Below, one piece after another: positions 7,102 to 14,162 of a stretch of 15,801 nt of DNA. Origin of the DNA: Bordetella parapertussis (GTDB lineage: Bacteria; Pseudomonadota; Gammaproteobacteria; Burkholderiales; SG8-41); NCBI GenBank assembly GCA_945870465.1, contig CAMBSS010000100.1, positions 1 to 15,801 of the forward strand, in the 5' to 3' direction. The notes beneath the pieces were generated by a model. The model was not told the DNA's origin and ran no database searches. It worked only from the letters and a program-made list of their open reading frames with translations. A program made the translations under genes and the position numbers. Position 1 is the first letter of the stretch. Each line of letters opens with the position of its first letter.

Positions 7102-8145
7102 TCAGCGCATCAGTTTGCGGAAACTGGCCAGGCGCTCGATGTCGAACACCGGTTCGGCGCCACCGTGCACTTTCTGAAATGCAATTCCCCTTTGCGCGGT
7201 GCTGTAGAGCAGTTGCACCAGCGCGATGTGAATTTCGCCCGGCAGGCCATCGACGGTGGGTTCGCGCGTGCCATGCAGGCCGTCGACGAGGCCGATGCGC
7301 ATTGCAGCGTCGAGCAGCCGTTGCTCCAGTGCCGCAGTGTGTGCAAGCTCGATGCGGCCGGTCAGCATGGCAAGCGCGGCCTGGATCGCATAGCAGCCCC
7401 AGTTGGAAACCCCGCAGGGAAACACTACATCGGTAGCGACCGCCGCGCATACGCGCGCGCCATCGGGAATATGACGGACGACAGCTTCGCGCACCGCGCC
7501 CATGCCGATTTCGTTGCCGAGGTCGCCGATGCCTATCGTCGGCACACCGCGGGACTTGGCCTCCAGCACGACGTAGTCGAGCAACGCCCGGCCTTCGCTC
7601 GTGTTTTGGCCGACCGAATTGCGGAACGTGCCATCGCCGGTCATGCCGGAGCGTTCGACCGCAATGATTGCCTTTGGCTGGAGGTCTTCCAGCAAGCGGA
7701 CTGCATGCTGCTTTGCTGCTTCGACTTCGGTGGGACCCGTTTCAACGGCGGCAACACCCGTGAAGCGGATATTCGCCGCCGCGGCACGCGCCTTGTCCCG
7801 CGGCACCACGGTAAGACCGGCCGCTTCCATGGTCGACGCGACAGCGGGCACCAGGGACGGGTCCGTCAGTACGATGGGGGTCGCGTTGAACCCGAAGTTA
7901 AGTGCACGGCCGAGCGCGGCAACCCCGATGGGACCGTCAGTTTCCGCGAGCGCGGGCGACACCCACCCGCGAACGATGGAGCCGGTGAGGAAAACCACCG
8001 TATCGCCCGCTTTCAAGCCTGCCAGATGCCGCGCCGCGGCCAGGCACAATGGAGTTGGCGATTGCGTGCGTGCCGCCTCGAACAGCGGCCCCATGCCTCG
8101 CTGGCCAAAGTCGGCGCCTGCCAAACGGTCGATCAGATTAAACAC
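7102..8145 (-). CDS. DUF4392 / D-glutamate cyclase-like protein
   Basis: This encodes 347 residues starting at a GTG (8145); an AGGGAA just upstream is a modest ribosome binding site. It has the signatures I associate with the D-glutamate cyclase C-terminal-like family (DUF4392): the ERSG motif with a following D-G (residues 164-171), GDLGNEIGMG (207-216) and GVSNWGCYA (245-253). Known members convert D-glutamate to 5-oxo-D-proline. Here the protein is soluble, with no signal peptide, and is the first gene of a four-gene minus-strand cluster with two Bug receptors and a SelA-like PLP enzyme, facing a divergent LysR gene. That context suggests an inducible catabolic role rather than housekeeping. 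Substrate identity is inferred from the family and should be treated as open, since the family is large and poorly characterised. Confidence 0.75.
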   Translation of the reverse strand: MFNLIDRLAGADFGQRGMGPLFEAARTQSPTPLCLAAARHLAGLKAGDTVVFLTGSIVRGWVSPALAETDGPIGVAALGRALNFGFNATPIVLTDPSLVPAVASTMEAAGLTVVPRDKARAAAANIRFTGVAAVETGPTEVEAAKQHAVRLLEDLQPKAIIAVERSGMTGDGTFRNSVGQNTSEGRALLDYVVLEAKSRGVPTIGIGDLGNEIGMGAVREAVVRHIPDGARVCAAVATDVVFPCGVSNWGCYAIQAALAMLTGRIELAHTAALEQRLLDAAMRIGLVDGLHGTREPTVDGLPGEIHIALVQLLYSTAQRGIAFQKVHGGAEPVFDIERLASFRKLMR

Positions 8146-8262
8146 GGGAAGTTCCCTGAGGGTGGCCGCGCGCAGCCGGAAATCAGCAGGCTGCTAGTCT
8201 AAACAGAAATGAAAGGTTCATAATGCATTTTTTTTCACAGCATTGATAACTTCAGATTACAA
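8146..8262. promoter_or_regulatory. divergent control region between LysR gene and catabolic cluster
   Basis: This is a 117-base AT-rich gap (notably 8200-8262) between the divergent starts of the DUF4392 gene and the LysR gene, the classic place for a LysR operator. An inverted repeat AATGC (8222-8226) with GCATT (8240-8244), 13 bases apart, is a candidate binding site, and ATGCAT at 8223-8228 is a small palindrome. No clear -35/-10 pair was assigned. Confidence 0.5.
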
Positions 8263-9186
8263 ATGACCGGACCTGCGGATCTCGCGTTTTTTTGCTTGTT
8301 GGCGAAGAAAGGCAATCTTTCGGCGGCCGCGCGCGAGATGGGCATCACGCCGCCCGCCGTGAGCAAACGGCTTTCCCGTCTGGAACGGCGATTGGGCGTG
8401 CGCCTCTTGAACCGGACGACGCGCAAGGTCAGTCTCACGAACGAAGGCGAAGTCTATCTGCAAAGCGCAGCGCGAATTCTGTCGGAAATCGACGAGCTCG
8501 AGCATCGCGTATCGAGCAGTCGCGCTGTCCCCAAGGGCCTGTTGCGCATCAATGCCACGTTCGGGTTCGGCCGCTCGTACGTCGCGCCTGCCGTGTCCGC
8601 TTTCGCCAAACGCTACCGGGAAGTCGAAGTCCGGCTGCAGCTCACCGACCGGCCTTTGAACCTGTCTGACGAGGGATACGACCTGAGTATCTGGTTTGGG
8701 GAATTGCCGCAGACTCGCATGATCGCGCGGAAGATTGCCTCGAACTCGCGCACCCTGTTCGCGGCGCCGGCATATCTGGAAAAGCACGGACGTCCGAAAG
8801 TGCCGTCGGATCTCGCGCGGCATGAGTGCATCGTGCTGCGCCAGGACGACATGGCGCAGACACAATGGCGTTTCACTTCCGGGCGCCGGACCGAAACGGT
8901 CAAGGTGCGCGGACGGCTCAGTACCAACGACGGCGATGCGGCCCTCAAGTGGGCGCTGGATGGGCACGGCATCCTGATGCGCTCGGTCAGTTCCGTGTGG
9001 GGGCTGACGAAGTACGTGCGCAGCGGCCGTTTGGTGGTGATTCTGGAGGACTATGCCTTGCCCAAAGCTGATATCTTTGCGATCTATCCGCAGCGCCATC
9101 ACCTGTCGGCGAAAGTCACCGCATTTATCGAATTTCTGATTGCCCGGTTCAAGGACCCGCGTATTTTCGAGCTTCCCGCGGACTAG
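8263..9186 (+). CDS. LysR-family transcriptional regulator
   Basis: This encodes 307 residues, the standard LysR length. The N-terminal winged helix-turn-helix spans about residues 1-62 (FFCLLAKKGNLSAAAREMGITPPAVSKRLSRLERRLGVRLLNRTTRKVSLTNEG), a textbook match. Residues about 85-300 form the effector-binding domain of the type that ends FIEFLIARF. The architecture resembles the large DsdC/GcvA-like clade common in proteobacteria. The ATG at 8263 has no strong ribosome binding site. It is divergent from the DUF4392-Bug-SelA-Bug cluster across 117 bases, so it most likely controls that cluster in response to its substrate and represses itself (inference from LysR biology). The effector is unknown. 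Confidence 0.95.
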   Translation: MTGPADLAFFCLLAKKGNLSAAAREMGITPPAVSKRLSRLERRLGVRLLNRTTRKVSLTNEGEVYLQSAARILSEIDELEHRVSSSRAVPKGLLRINATFGFGRSYVAPAVSAFAKRYREVEVRLQLTDRPLNLSDEGYDLSIWFGELPQTRMIARKIASNSRTLFAAPAYLEKHGRPKVPSDLARHECIVLRQDDMAQTQWRFTSGRRTETVKVRGRLSTNDGDAALKWALDGHGILMRSVSSVWGLTKYVRSGRLVVILEDYALPKADIFAIYPQRHHLSAKVTAFIEFLIARFKDPRIFELPAD

Positions 9187-9310
9187 TGCTGTCAGAACAG
9201 GCAGGTTGACGATGGTCAGGCTCGATAACGCCGGCGGATTCTCGCGTCAGCGCGTCGGGTATGCTGTGCGTTAGGGTCTTGGGCCTTCTTCATTTTTGAC
9301 TGGAGACAAC

Positions 9311-9724
9311 ATGACCAAGTCCGGATTCCTCGCGATCGCGGTCTTAACCGTGCTGGCGGCTTGCGCGACAACGCAACGGCCGGTGTTTTATCCGAACGCG
9401 CATCTCAAAAGCGTTGGCGACGCGACCGCCCAGCGCGACATCGACCAGTGCATGCTGCTCGCCGACGATGCCGGCGTGGCCAAATCGAACAACCAGGTCG
9501 TCAAGCGCGGCGCGGAGGGCGCGGCGGTGGGCGCGACAGCGGCCGGAGTGGGCACCCTGATCCGCGGCGGCAGCGTTGGCGCGGGTGCCGCGGCGGGTGC
9601 GGCGGTTGGCGGCGCTGCGGGCGCAGTGCATGGGGCATTCCGCAACGACGCCAATCCGACCTACCGCAATTTCGTGCAGCGCTGCCTGCGCGATCGCGGC
9701 TACGATGTCATCGGATGGCAATAG
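9311..9724 (+). CDS. glycine-zipper lipoprotein
   Basis: This encodes 137 residues from the ATG at 9311, with GGAGA just upstream; an upstream in-frame start at 9296 lacks this. The lipobox is LAAC (MTKSGFLAIAVLTVLAAC), followed by a short mature stretch with a conserved-looking QRDIDQCMLLA segment. A glycine/alanine-zipper helix comes next (AAVGATAAGVGTLIRGGSVGAGAAAGAAVGGAAGAVHG), and the end RNFVQRCLRDRGYDVIGWQ is typical of small outer-membrane-associated glycine-zipper proteins. Two cysteines outside the lipobox (QCML, QRCL) may pair. The stop codon overlaps the start of the DUF2520 gene by 10 bases, which suggests coupled translation although no functional link is known. It is probably a minor envelope structural lipoprotein. 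Confidence 0.85.
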   Translation: MTKSGFLAIAVLTVLAACATTQRPVFYPNAHLKSVGDATAQRDIDQCMLLADDAGVAKSNNQVVKRGAEGAAVGATAAGVGTLIRGGSVGAGAAAGAAVGGAAGAVHGAFRNDANPTYRNFVQRCLRDRGYDVIGWQ

Positions 9725-10596
9725 TCCTTAACGTCATCGGCGGCGGCCGCGCCGGACGCACTTTGGCGCGGGTATTTGCGCTGAAAGGCGCGTTTGCGAT
9801 CGGCGACGTATTCGATTCGACGGCGGTGGCGGGCGCCGCCGCGGTGGCATTTATAGGAAGTGGACGCGCTGTCGGCGCACTGGCGGACATGCGTTCCGCC
9901 GATGTATGGATGCTGACGCCGCCCGACGATCAGATCGTGGCGAGCGGGCAAGCGCTCGCGGCCAGCGGGCTGCTCAAACCGGGCAACGTCGTATTTCATT
10001 GCAGCGGCGCGTTGCCGTCGCGCGATCTCGCGGCCGCGGTAGGCTGCAGCGCGGCAGTGGCGAGCGTGCATCCGCTCAAAAGCTTTGCCGACCCCGCACT
10101 GGCCGCGCAAACTTTCGACGGCACGTACTGCGCGGTGGAAGGTGATGCGGCAGCGCTTGCGGTGCTGAAGCCGGCATTTGAATTAAGCGGCGCGCGCGTG
10201 GCGGAAATCGATCCCGCATTCAAGACCATTTATCACGCGGCGAGCGTCATCGTCTGCAATTACTTGACTGCGCTGCTGGAAACCGGCATCCGCAGTTACG
10301 AAAAGTCCGGCTTCAAGCGCGATGAAGCATTGCACGTCATGGAGCCGCTGGTGCGCGAAACGCTGGACAATGTTTTCAGGCTGGGCACGGTCGAAGCGTT
10401 GACCGGGCCGATAGCGCGCGGCGATCACGCCGTAGTGGCGCGCCAGGTCGATGCGCTCGCCGCTTGGGATCCGCGCGTGGCCGAGATCTACAAACAGCTC
10501 GGCGCGGTTGCGGTGGATCTCGCCCGCGCGCAGGGCAGTGCCGACCCCAAGGCGCTGGCCGCTATCGAGCGGACACTTGCGACGAAAAAACAATAG
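9715..10596 (+). CDS. Rossmann-like and DUF2520 domain protein
   Basis: This encodes 293 residues from the ATG at 9715 (MAIVLNVIGGGRAGRTLARVF), inside the end of the lipoprotein gene. The N-terminal Rossmann domain has a GGGRAG dinucleotide loop at residues 9-14, then TPPDDQI and FHCSGALPS with a strand order like NADP-binding oxidoreductases of the 6-phosphogluconate / pyrroline-5-carboxylate reductase type. The C-terminal half (from about residue 140: IYHAASVIVCNYLTALLE, then GPIARGDHAVVARQVDAL) is the all-helical DUF2520 domain, including the GP-IARGD motif. The whole protein matches the usual length of this family. It probably reduces or oxidises a small metabolite, but the substrate of the family is not established. 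The following radical SAM gene starts 58 bases later. Confidence 0.88.
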   Translation: MAIVLNVIGGGRAGRTLARVFALKGAFAIGDVFDSTAVAGAAAVAFIGSGRAVGALADMRSADVWMLTPPDDQIVASGQALAASGLLKPGNVVFHCSGALPSRDLAAAVGCSAAVASVHPLKSFADPALAAQTFDGTYCAVEGDAAALAVLKPAFELSGARVAEIDPAFKTIYHAASVIVCNYLTALLETGIRSYEKSGFKRDEALHVMEPLVRETLDNVFRLGTVEALTGPIARGDHAVVARQVDALAAWDPRVAEIYKQLGAVAVDLARAQGSADPKALAAIERTLATKKQ

Positions 10597-10654
10597 TAGT
10601 CTGACAGTTGCACATTCACTTTACTTGACCCGCGCGGTTCGCTAACGTTCAGCC

Positions 10655-11800
10655 ATGCCACTCAAAACCGTCAACCACGAGCAGGCCGGCCCGCGCAAAG
10701 GGCGCGGTGCGGCGATCAATCCGGAGGGGCGGTTCGAGCACATTACGCGCGAGTCGGTGGACGACGGGTGGGCGCAGCCGCCGGCTGCGGGTGAGGCGAG
10801 AGGAGAGAGGGGAGAGGGGGATGACCCGCTTCCAGCTCTGAAGACGCACGTCACCATTGAGCGTGCAAAAAGCATTATTTCGCGCAATGCGTCGCCGGAT
10901 GTTCCTTTCACCCAGTCGATCAATCCCTACCGCGGCTGCGAGCATGGCTGCATTTATTGTTACTCTCGTCCGAGTCACGCCTATATGAACCTTTCGCCGG
11001 GTGTCGATTTCGAGACGCAGTTGTTCGCGAAAACGAACGCGGCGGAACTCCTGCGCGCCGAACTCGCAAAACCCGGCTACAAATGCGAATTAATCGCGCT
11101 CGGCGCCAACACCGATCCGTACCAGCCGATCGAGCGCGAATACAAGATCACGCGCAGTATTCTTGAAGTGCTGGCGGAGTGCGAGCACCCGGTCGGCATC
11201 GTCACCAAGAACGCGATGGTCGAGCGCGACATTGATATCCTGGCGCCGATGGCGGAAAAGAACCTCGTCAACGTATATATATCGGTCAACAATCTCGATC
11301 ACGATCTGGCGCGGCGGCTTGAGCCGCGCTGCTCGGCACCGGCGCGCCGCATCGAGACAATACGGCGCCTGAACGCGGCGGGCATACCGGTCGGCGTCCT
11401 CGTCGCTCCGGTGATCCCGTTTCTGACCGACCATCAAATCGAGCCGGTGCTGGAGGCAGCGCACGAGGCCGGCGCAAGCAGCGCGGGTTATGTGCTGATG
11501 CGCCTTCCTTACGAGTTGAAAGACCTTTTCAAAAACTGGCTTGAGCTACACTACCCGCTGAAAGCACAGCACGTGATGAGCCGCGTGCACCAGATGCGCG
11601 GCGGGCGCGACAACGATCCGAATTTCGGCAGCCGCATGCGCGGCAGCGGCGAGCTCGCCGATTTGCTGCGCAAGCGTTTCGACATCGCGAGCAGGCGGTT
11701 CGGTTTCGATGTCGGCAGGCGGCATCGCACGCCGGTGACGACGCTCTTCAAGCCGCCGGTAGTGAAGCGCGAGGGCGACACGCAGCTCGCGCTGTTTTAG
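10655..11800 (+). CDS. PA0069-family radical SAM protein
   Basis: This encodes 381 residues with the [4Fe-4S]-binding C-x3-C-x2-C motif CEHGCIYC (C95, C99, C102) within INPYRGCEHGCIYCYSRPSHAY, characteristic of the PA0069/Rv2578c-type radical SAM family. Other supporting segments are LGANTDPYQPIE, VGIVTKNAMVERDIDIL, VYISVNNLDHDLARRLEPR and the C-terminal TPVTTLFKPP. The N-terminus has the family GRGAAINPEGRFEHITRESVDDGW. Between this and the KTHVTIERAKSIISR part is a linker of about 15 residues (GEARGERGEGDD) encoded by purine-rich DNA at 10793-10820, which looks like an expanded repeat. The ribosome binding site is weak. The protein probably performs a radical SAM reaction on an unknown substrate; the family has no firmly assigned function that I know of. 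Confidence 0.92.
   Translation: MPLKTVNHEQAGPRKGRGAAINPEGRFEHITRESVDDGWAQPPAAGEARGERGEGDDPLPALKTHVTIERAKSIISRNASPDVPFTQSINPYRGCEHGCIYCYSRPSHAYMNLSPGVDFETQLFAKTNAAELLRAELAKPGYKCELIALGANTDPYQPIEREYKITRSILEVLAECEHPVGIVTKNAMVERDIDILAPMAEKNLVNVYISVNNLDHDLARRLEPRCSAPARRIETIRRLNAAGIPVGVLVAPVIPFLTDHQIEPVLEAAHEAGASSAGYVLMRLPYELKDLFKNWLELHYPLKAQHVMSRVHQMRGGRDNDPNFGSRMRGSGELADLLRKRFDIASRRFGFDVGRRHRTPVTTLFKPPVVKREGDTQLALF
10793..10820 (+). repeat. purine-rich GAGAGG tract inside the radical SAM gene
   Basis: The DNA reads as runs of GAGG and GAGA units (GAGGCGAGAGGAGAGAGGGG and continuing), with no C or T after the first few bases up to 10820. It encodes the Gly/Glu/Arg-rich linker of the radical SAM protein. 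The first units share GAGGCGAGAGG with the 7-base array at 12938, which suggests the same expansion-prone sequence landed in a tolerant coding position. Confidence 0.65.
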
Positions 11801-11826
11801 CAGAAGCGATCTCCAAAATAATTTGG

Positions 11827-11856
11827 AACCGCCGATAACCGCAGATGAATGCAGAT
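11827..11856 (+). repeat. CGCAGATAAA-type element, partial copy 2
   Basis: The arm AACCGCCGATAACCGCAGAT, continuing GAATGCAGAT, resembles the left arm of the copy at 3195. A matching right arm is not clear; only decayed pieces (ATCGGCG and CTCTGCGTTGAG, 11902-11924) remain. It lies in the 158-base gap between the radical SAM gene and the next Bug gene. Apart from this degraded element the gap shows no gene. Confidence 0.55.
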
Positions 11857-11958
11857 AAGATTATGTAATTTAACCTTGATGCGGTGCGAGGTCTGGAATT
11901 ATATCGGCGTCCTCTGCGTTGAGAGTTTGATTGAACAAATAACAAACCGGAGCAGAAA

Positions 11959-12933
11959 ATGAATCGAAGTCATCCCACTGTCGCAATTGCATTGTTCGCA
12001 GCGGCCATCGTGTTCGGCACCGAAACGTTCGGCGCCGACAATTATCCGAGCCGACCGATCCGCCTGATCACGCCGGCGGCACCCGGCGGCACCACCGATT
12101 TTCTGGCGCGGCTGTTCGCCGCAAAATTGACCGATACGCTGAAGCAGCAGGTCATCGTCGACAATCGCGCGAGCGCGTCGGGCGTGATCGCGGCGGAGAT
12201 TACCGCGCACTCGCCGCCCGACGGCTACACGCTGGCGGTGCTTTACCATCAGCACACGGTCAATGCAGCGCTGAATCCCAAGCTGCCGTATAAAGTGGTT
12301 GACGACTTCACGCCGATCACCCAGCTCACGACCGCCGGCCTGCTGCTGATCGTCAACCCGTCTTTGCCGGCGAAGAACCTGAAGGAATTCGTCGAGTGGA
12401 CCAGGAATTTCAAGGGTGCGCTCAATTTCGGCTCTGCCGGCATCGGCAGCGGCGGCCATCTCGCGGGGGAGCTTTACAATCTCATGGCGGGGGTCAAGGC
12501 GCAGCACATTCCTTACAAGGGCACCGGGCCGGCGCTGATCGATCTCATTGGCGGGCAGTATCACTACAACTTCGCCGGGCTCGCCGGCGCGATGACCGCA
12601 ATGCGCTCTGGCAAAGTGCGAGGGCTCGCCGTCACTACGCCCAAGCGGCTGGCCGCGCAACCCGACATTCCGGCAGTAGCGGAAGTGCTGCCCGGGTTTG
12701 AGGTCGTCGGTTGGTACGGCATCGTCGGACCGGCCAAGATGTCCAAAGCTCTCGTCACGCGTCTGCACGACGAAATCGTCAAGATCCTGCGCACGAAGGA
12801 AGTTAGCGACCGTATCGCGGAAGACGGCGCGGAGCCGGTGGGCAATATGCCGGAAGAAATGCGCAAGATGATGAACGCCGACGTTATCAAGTGGGCGAAG
12901 CTCGTCAAGGAAAGCGGCGCCAAGCTGGACTGA
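11959..12933 (+). CDS. Bug/TctC family receptor protein
   Basis: This encodes 324 residues with GGAG six bases ahead of the ATG. The signal peptide ends near ETFGA-DN, followed by YPSRPIRLITPAAPGGTTD, DNRASASGVIA, PPDGYTLAV, the cleft motif QHIPYKGTGPA and VVGWYGIVGPAKM, with the C-terminus ESGAKLD. DNRASASG replaces the usual DNRAGAGG. This region, together with LYHQHTVNAALN after GYTL, departs from the other Bug proteins here, so its ligand probably differs. It is not in an evident operon with an enzyme. The HDAC-like gene starts 84 bases downstream across a tandem repeat and could be co-transcribed. Substrate unknown. Confidence 0.93.
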   Translation: MNRSHPTVAIALFAAAIVFGTETFGADNYPSRPIRLITPAAPGGTTDFLARLFAAKLTDTLKQQVIVDNRASASGVIAAEITAHSPPDGYTLAVLYHQHTVNAALNPKLPYKVVDDFTPITQLTTAGLLLIVNPSLPAKNLKEFVEWTRNFKGALNFGSAGIGSGGHLAGELYNLMAGVKAQHIPYKGTGPALIDLIGGQYHYNFAGLAGAMTAMRSGKVRGLAVTTPKRLAAQPDIPAVAEVLPGFEVVGWYGIVGPAKMSKALVTRLHDEIVKILRTKEVSDRIAEDGAEPVGNMPEEMRKMMNADVIKWAKLVKESGAKLD

Positions 12934-12937
12934 GTAA

Positions 12938-13005
12938 AGGCGAGAGGCGAGAGGCGAGAGGCGAGAGGCGAGAGGCGAGAGGCGAGAGGCGAGAGGCGAG
13001 AGGCG
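12938..13005 (+). repeat. 7-base tandem repeat, unit AGGCGAG, about 9.7 copies
   Basis: Nine perfect consecutive AGGCGAG units span 12938-13000, followed by a partial AGGCG. The array fills the gap between the Bug stop (12931-12933) and the AAGGAG ribosome binding site (13007-13012) of the HDAC-like gene. The unit contains AGGCGAG, itself Shine-Dalgarno-like, and its length is not a multiple of three. Copy number may vary between strains. Confidence 0.95.
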
Positions 13006-13017
13006 TAAGGAGTTGTG

Positions 13018-13974
13018 ATGGCGGCGGAAGTTTTACTTTATGTAGGCGAAGCGCTCGGCAAGTACGGCTTTCCGAACGGGCATCCGTTCGGCCCGGACCG
13101 CCAGGATGCATTCTGGAAGGAAACGCTCAAGCAGGGGCTCGACAAGGAGGCGACGCTTGCCGCGCCGCGCGCGGCGTCGCGCGAAGAGCTCGAGCGTTTC
13201 CACACCACGACTTATGTCGAACGCGTCGACGGCTTGTCCGAACTCGGTTTGGGGTCGATAGATTACGGCGACACGCCCGCTTATCCCGGTGTCTACGATG
13301 CGTCCGCCGCCGTAGTCGGTGCGGCACTCGAAGGGCTGGAGCGCGTCATGAGCGGCGAGGTCTATCGCACCTTTCAGCCTATCGGCGGACTGCATCACGC
13401 GCGGCGCGATACCGGCGCGGGCTTTTGCGTGTTCAACGACTGTGGCGTGGTCATCGACACGCTGCGTTCCAAGTACGGCATCAAGCGCGTCGCTTACGTG
13501 GATATCGACGTGCATCACGGCGACGGTCTTTATTATCCGTACGAGCACGACCCTGAGGTGTTCGTGGCCGACATCCACGAAGATGGCATGTTTCTCTATC
13601 CGGGCACGGGCGGTGCCGATGAAACCGGCAAAGGCGCGGCCGCAGGTACGAAAATCAATATTCCCATGCAGCCGGGGTCCGGCGACAAGCAGTTCATGCG
13701 CGAATGGGAGCGCATCGTCGATTTTTTGCGCAAGTCCAAACCGGAGTTCATCGTGTTCCAGTGCGGCGCCGACAGCCTGGCGGGCGATCCGCTTGCGCAT
13801 CTCAAGTATTCTCCCGCCGCGCATGCCCATGCGGCGAAGAGCTTGTGCGAACTCGCCAACGAGTTGTCGAACGGGCGCATCATGGGTTTCGGCGGCGGTG
13901 GCTATAATCGCACCAACTTGGCACTCGCCTGGAATGCTGTGCTGAACGAATTCATCAGGGGCTCGGAGCGCTAA
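13018..13974 (+). CDS. histone deacetylase / AcuC-like amidohydrolase
   Basis: This encodes 318 residues from the ATG at 13018, five bases after AAGGAG; a GTG one codon upstream is too close to it. All class I/II-type deacetylase landmarks are present: the GGLHHAR pair (H126, H127), DIDVHHGDG (D162, D164, H166), HEDGMFLYPGTG, GADSLAGDPL (D252) and GGGGYN (Y296). D164, H166 and D252 should bind zinc and Y296 should polarise the substrate carbonyl, so an active enzyme is expected. Bacterial members (AcuC, acetylpolyamine and other amide hydrolases) deacetylate proteins such as acetyl-CoA synthetase, or small amides; which applies here is not visible. The 7-base tandem array immediately ahead could tune translation. 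No acs or acuA neighbour lies in the window. Confidence 0.95.
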   Translation: MAAEVLLYVGEALGKYGFPNGHPFGPDRQDAFWKETLKQGLDKEATLAAPRAASREELERFHTTTYVERVDGLSELGLGSIDYGDTPAYPGVYDASAAVVGAALEGLERVMSGEVYRTFQPIGGLHHARRDTGAGFCVFNDCGVVIDTLRSKYGIKRVAYVDIDVHHGDGLYYPYEHDPEVFVADIHEDGMFLYPGTGGADETGKGAAAGTKINIPMQPGSGDKQFMREWERIVDFLRKSKPEFIVFQCGADSLAGDPLAHLKYSPAAHAHAAKSLCELANELSNGRIMGFGGGGYNRTNLALAWNAVLNEFIRGSER

Positions 13975-13984
13975 AGATATTTTA

Positions 13985-14117
13985 GCCGCAGATAAACGCG
14001 GATAAACGCAGATATCGAATCACGAAATGGCGTTACTATCCGGTTAACAATCCGGGATTTCGGAATTCTTGGATTTCATCCGCGTTTATCTGCGTTTATC
14101 TGCGTTCATCTGCGGCT
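13985..14117. repeat. CGCAGATAAA-type intergenic inverted repeat, copy 3
   Basis: The left arm 13985-14014 (AGCCGCAGATAAACGCGGAT and on) and the right arm 14088-14117 are reverse complements at about 28 of 30 positions, with a 73-base spacer. The arms are built of 10-base CGCAGATAAA units, and the right side carries one more unit (from 14078). It fills the gap between the HDAC-like and LLM genes. A strong hairpin is possible. The spacer shows no gene. Confidence 0.85.
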
Positions 14118-14162
14118 GATGGGTGTGGGTTCTTTTTTTCAGATTTTTAAAAGATCATTCAA

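Noticed and set aside
7165..8202. A 345-codon plus-strand open frame opposite the DUF4392 gene
   Set aside because: The minus strand carries clear family motifs and the plus frame shows none, so it is a shadow frame.
12891..13556. A plus-strand open frame whose start runs through the 7-base repeat array (RREARGE repeats)
   Set aside because: It is in the wrong frame for both neighbouring genes, and its downstream part is the shifted frame of the HDAC-like gene. The apparent peptide repeat is just the DNA array read through.
13985..14117. Repeat units of 10 bases considered as a CRISPR array
   Set aside because: Units are adjacent, degenerate and arranged as two inverted arms rather than evenly spaced direct repeats with spacers, and no cas gene is present.
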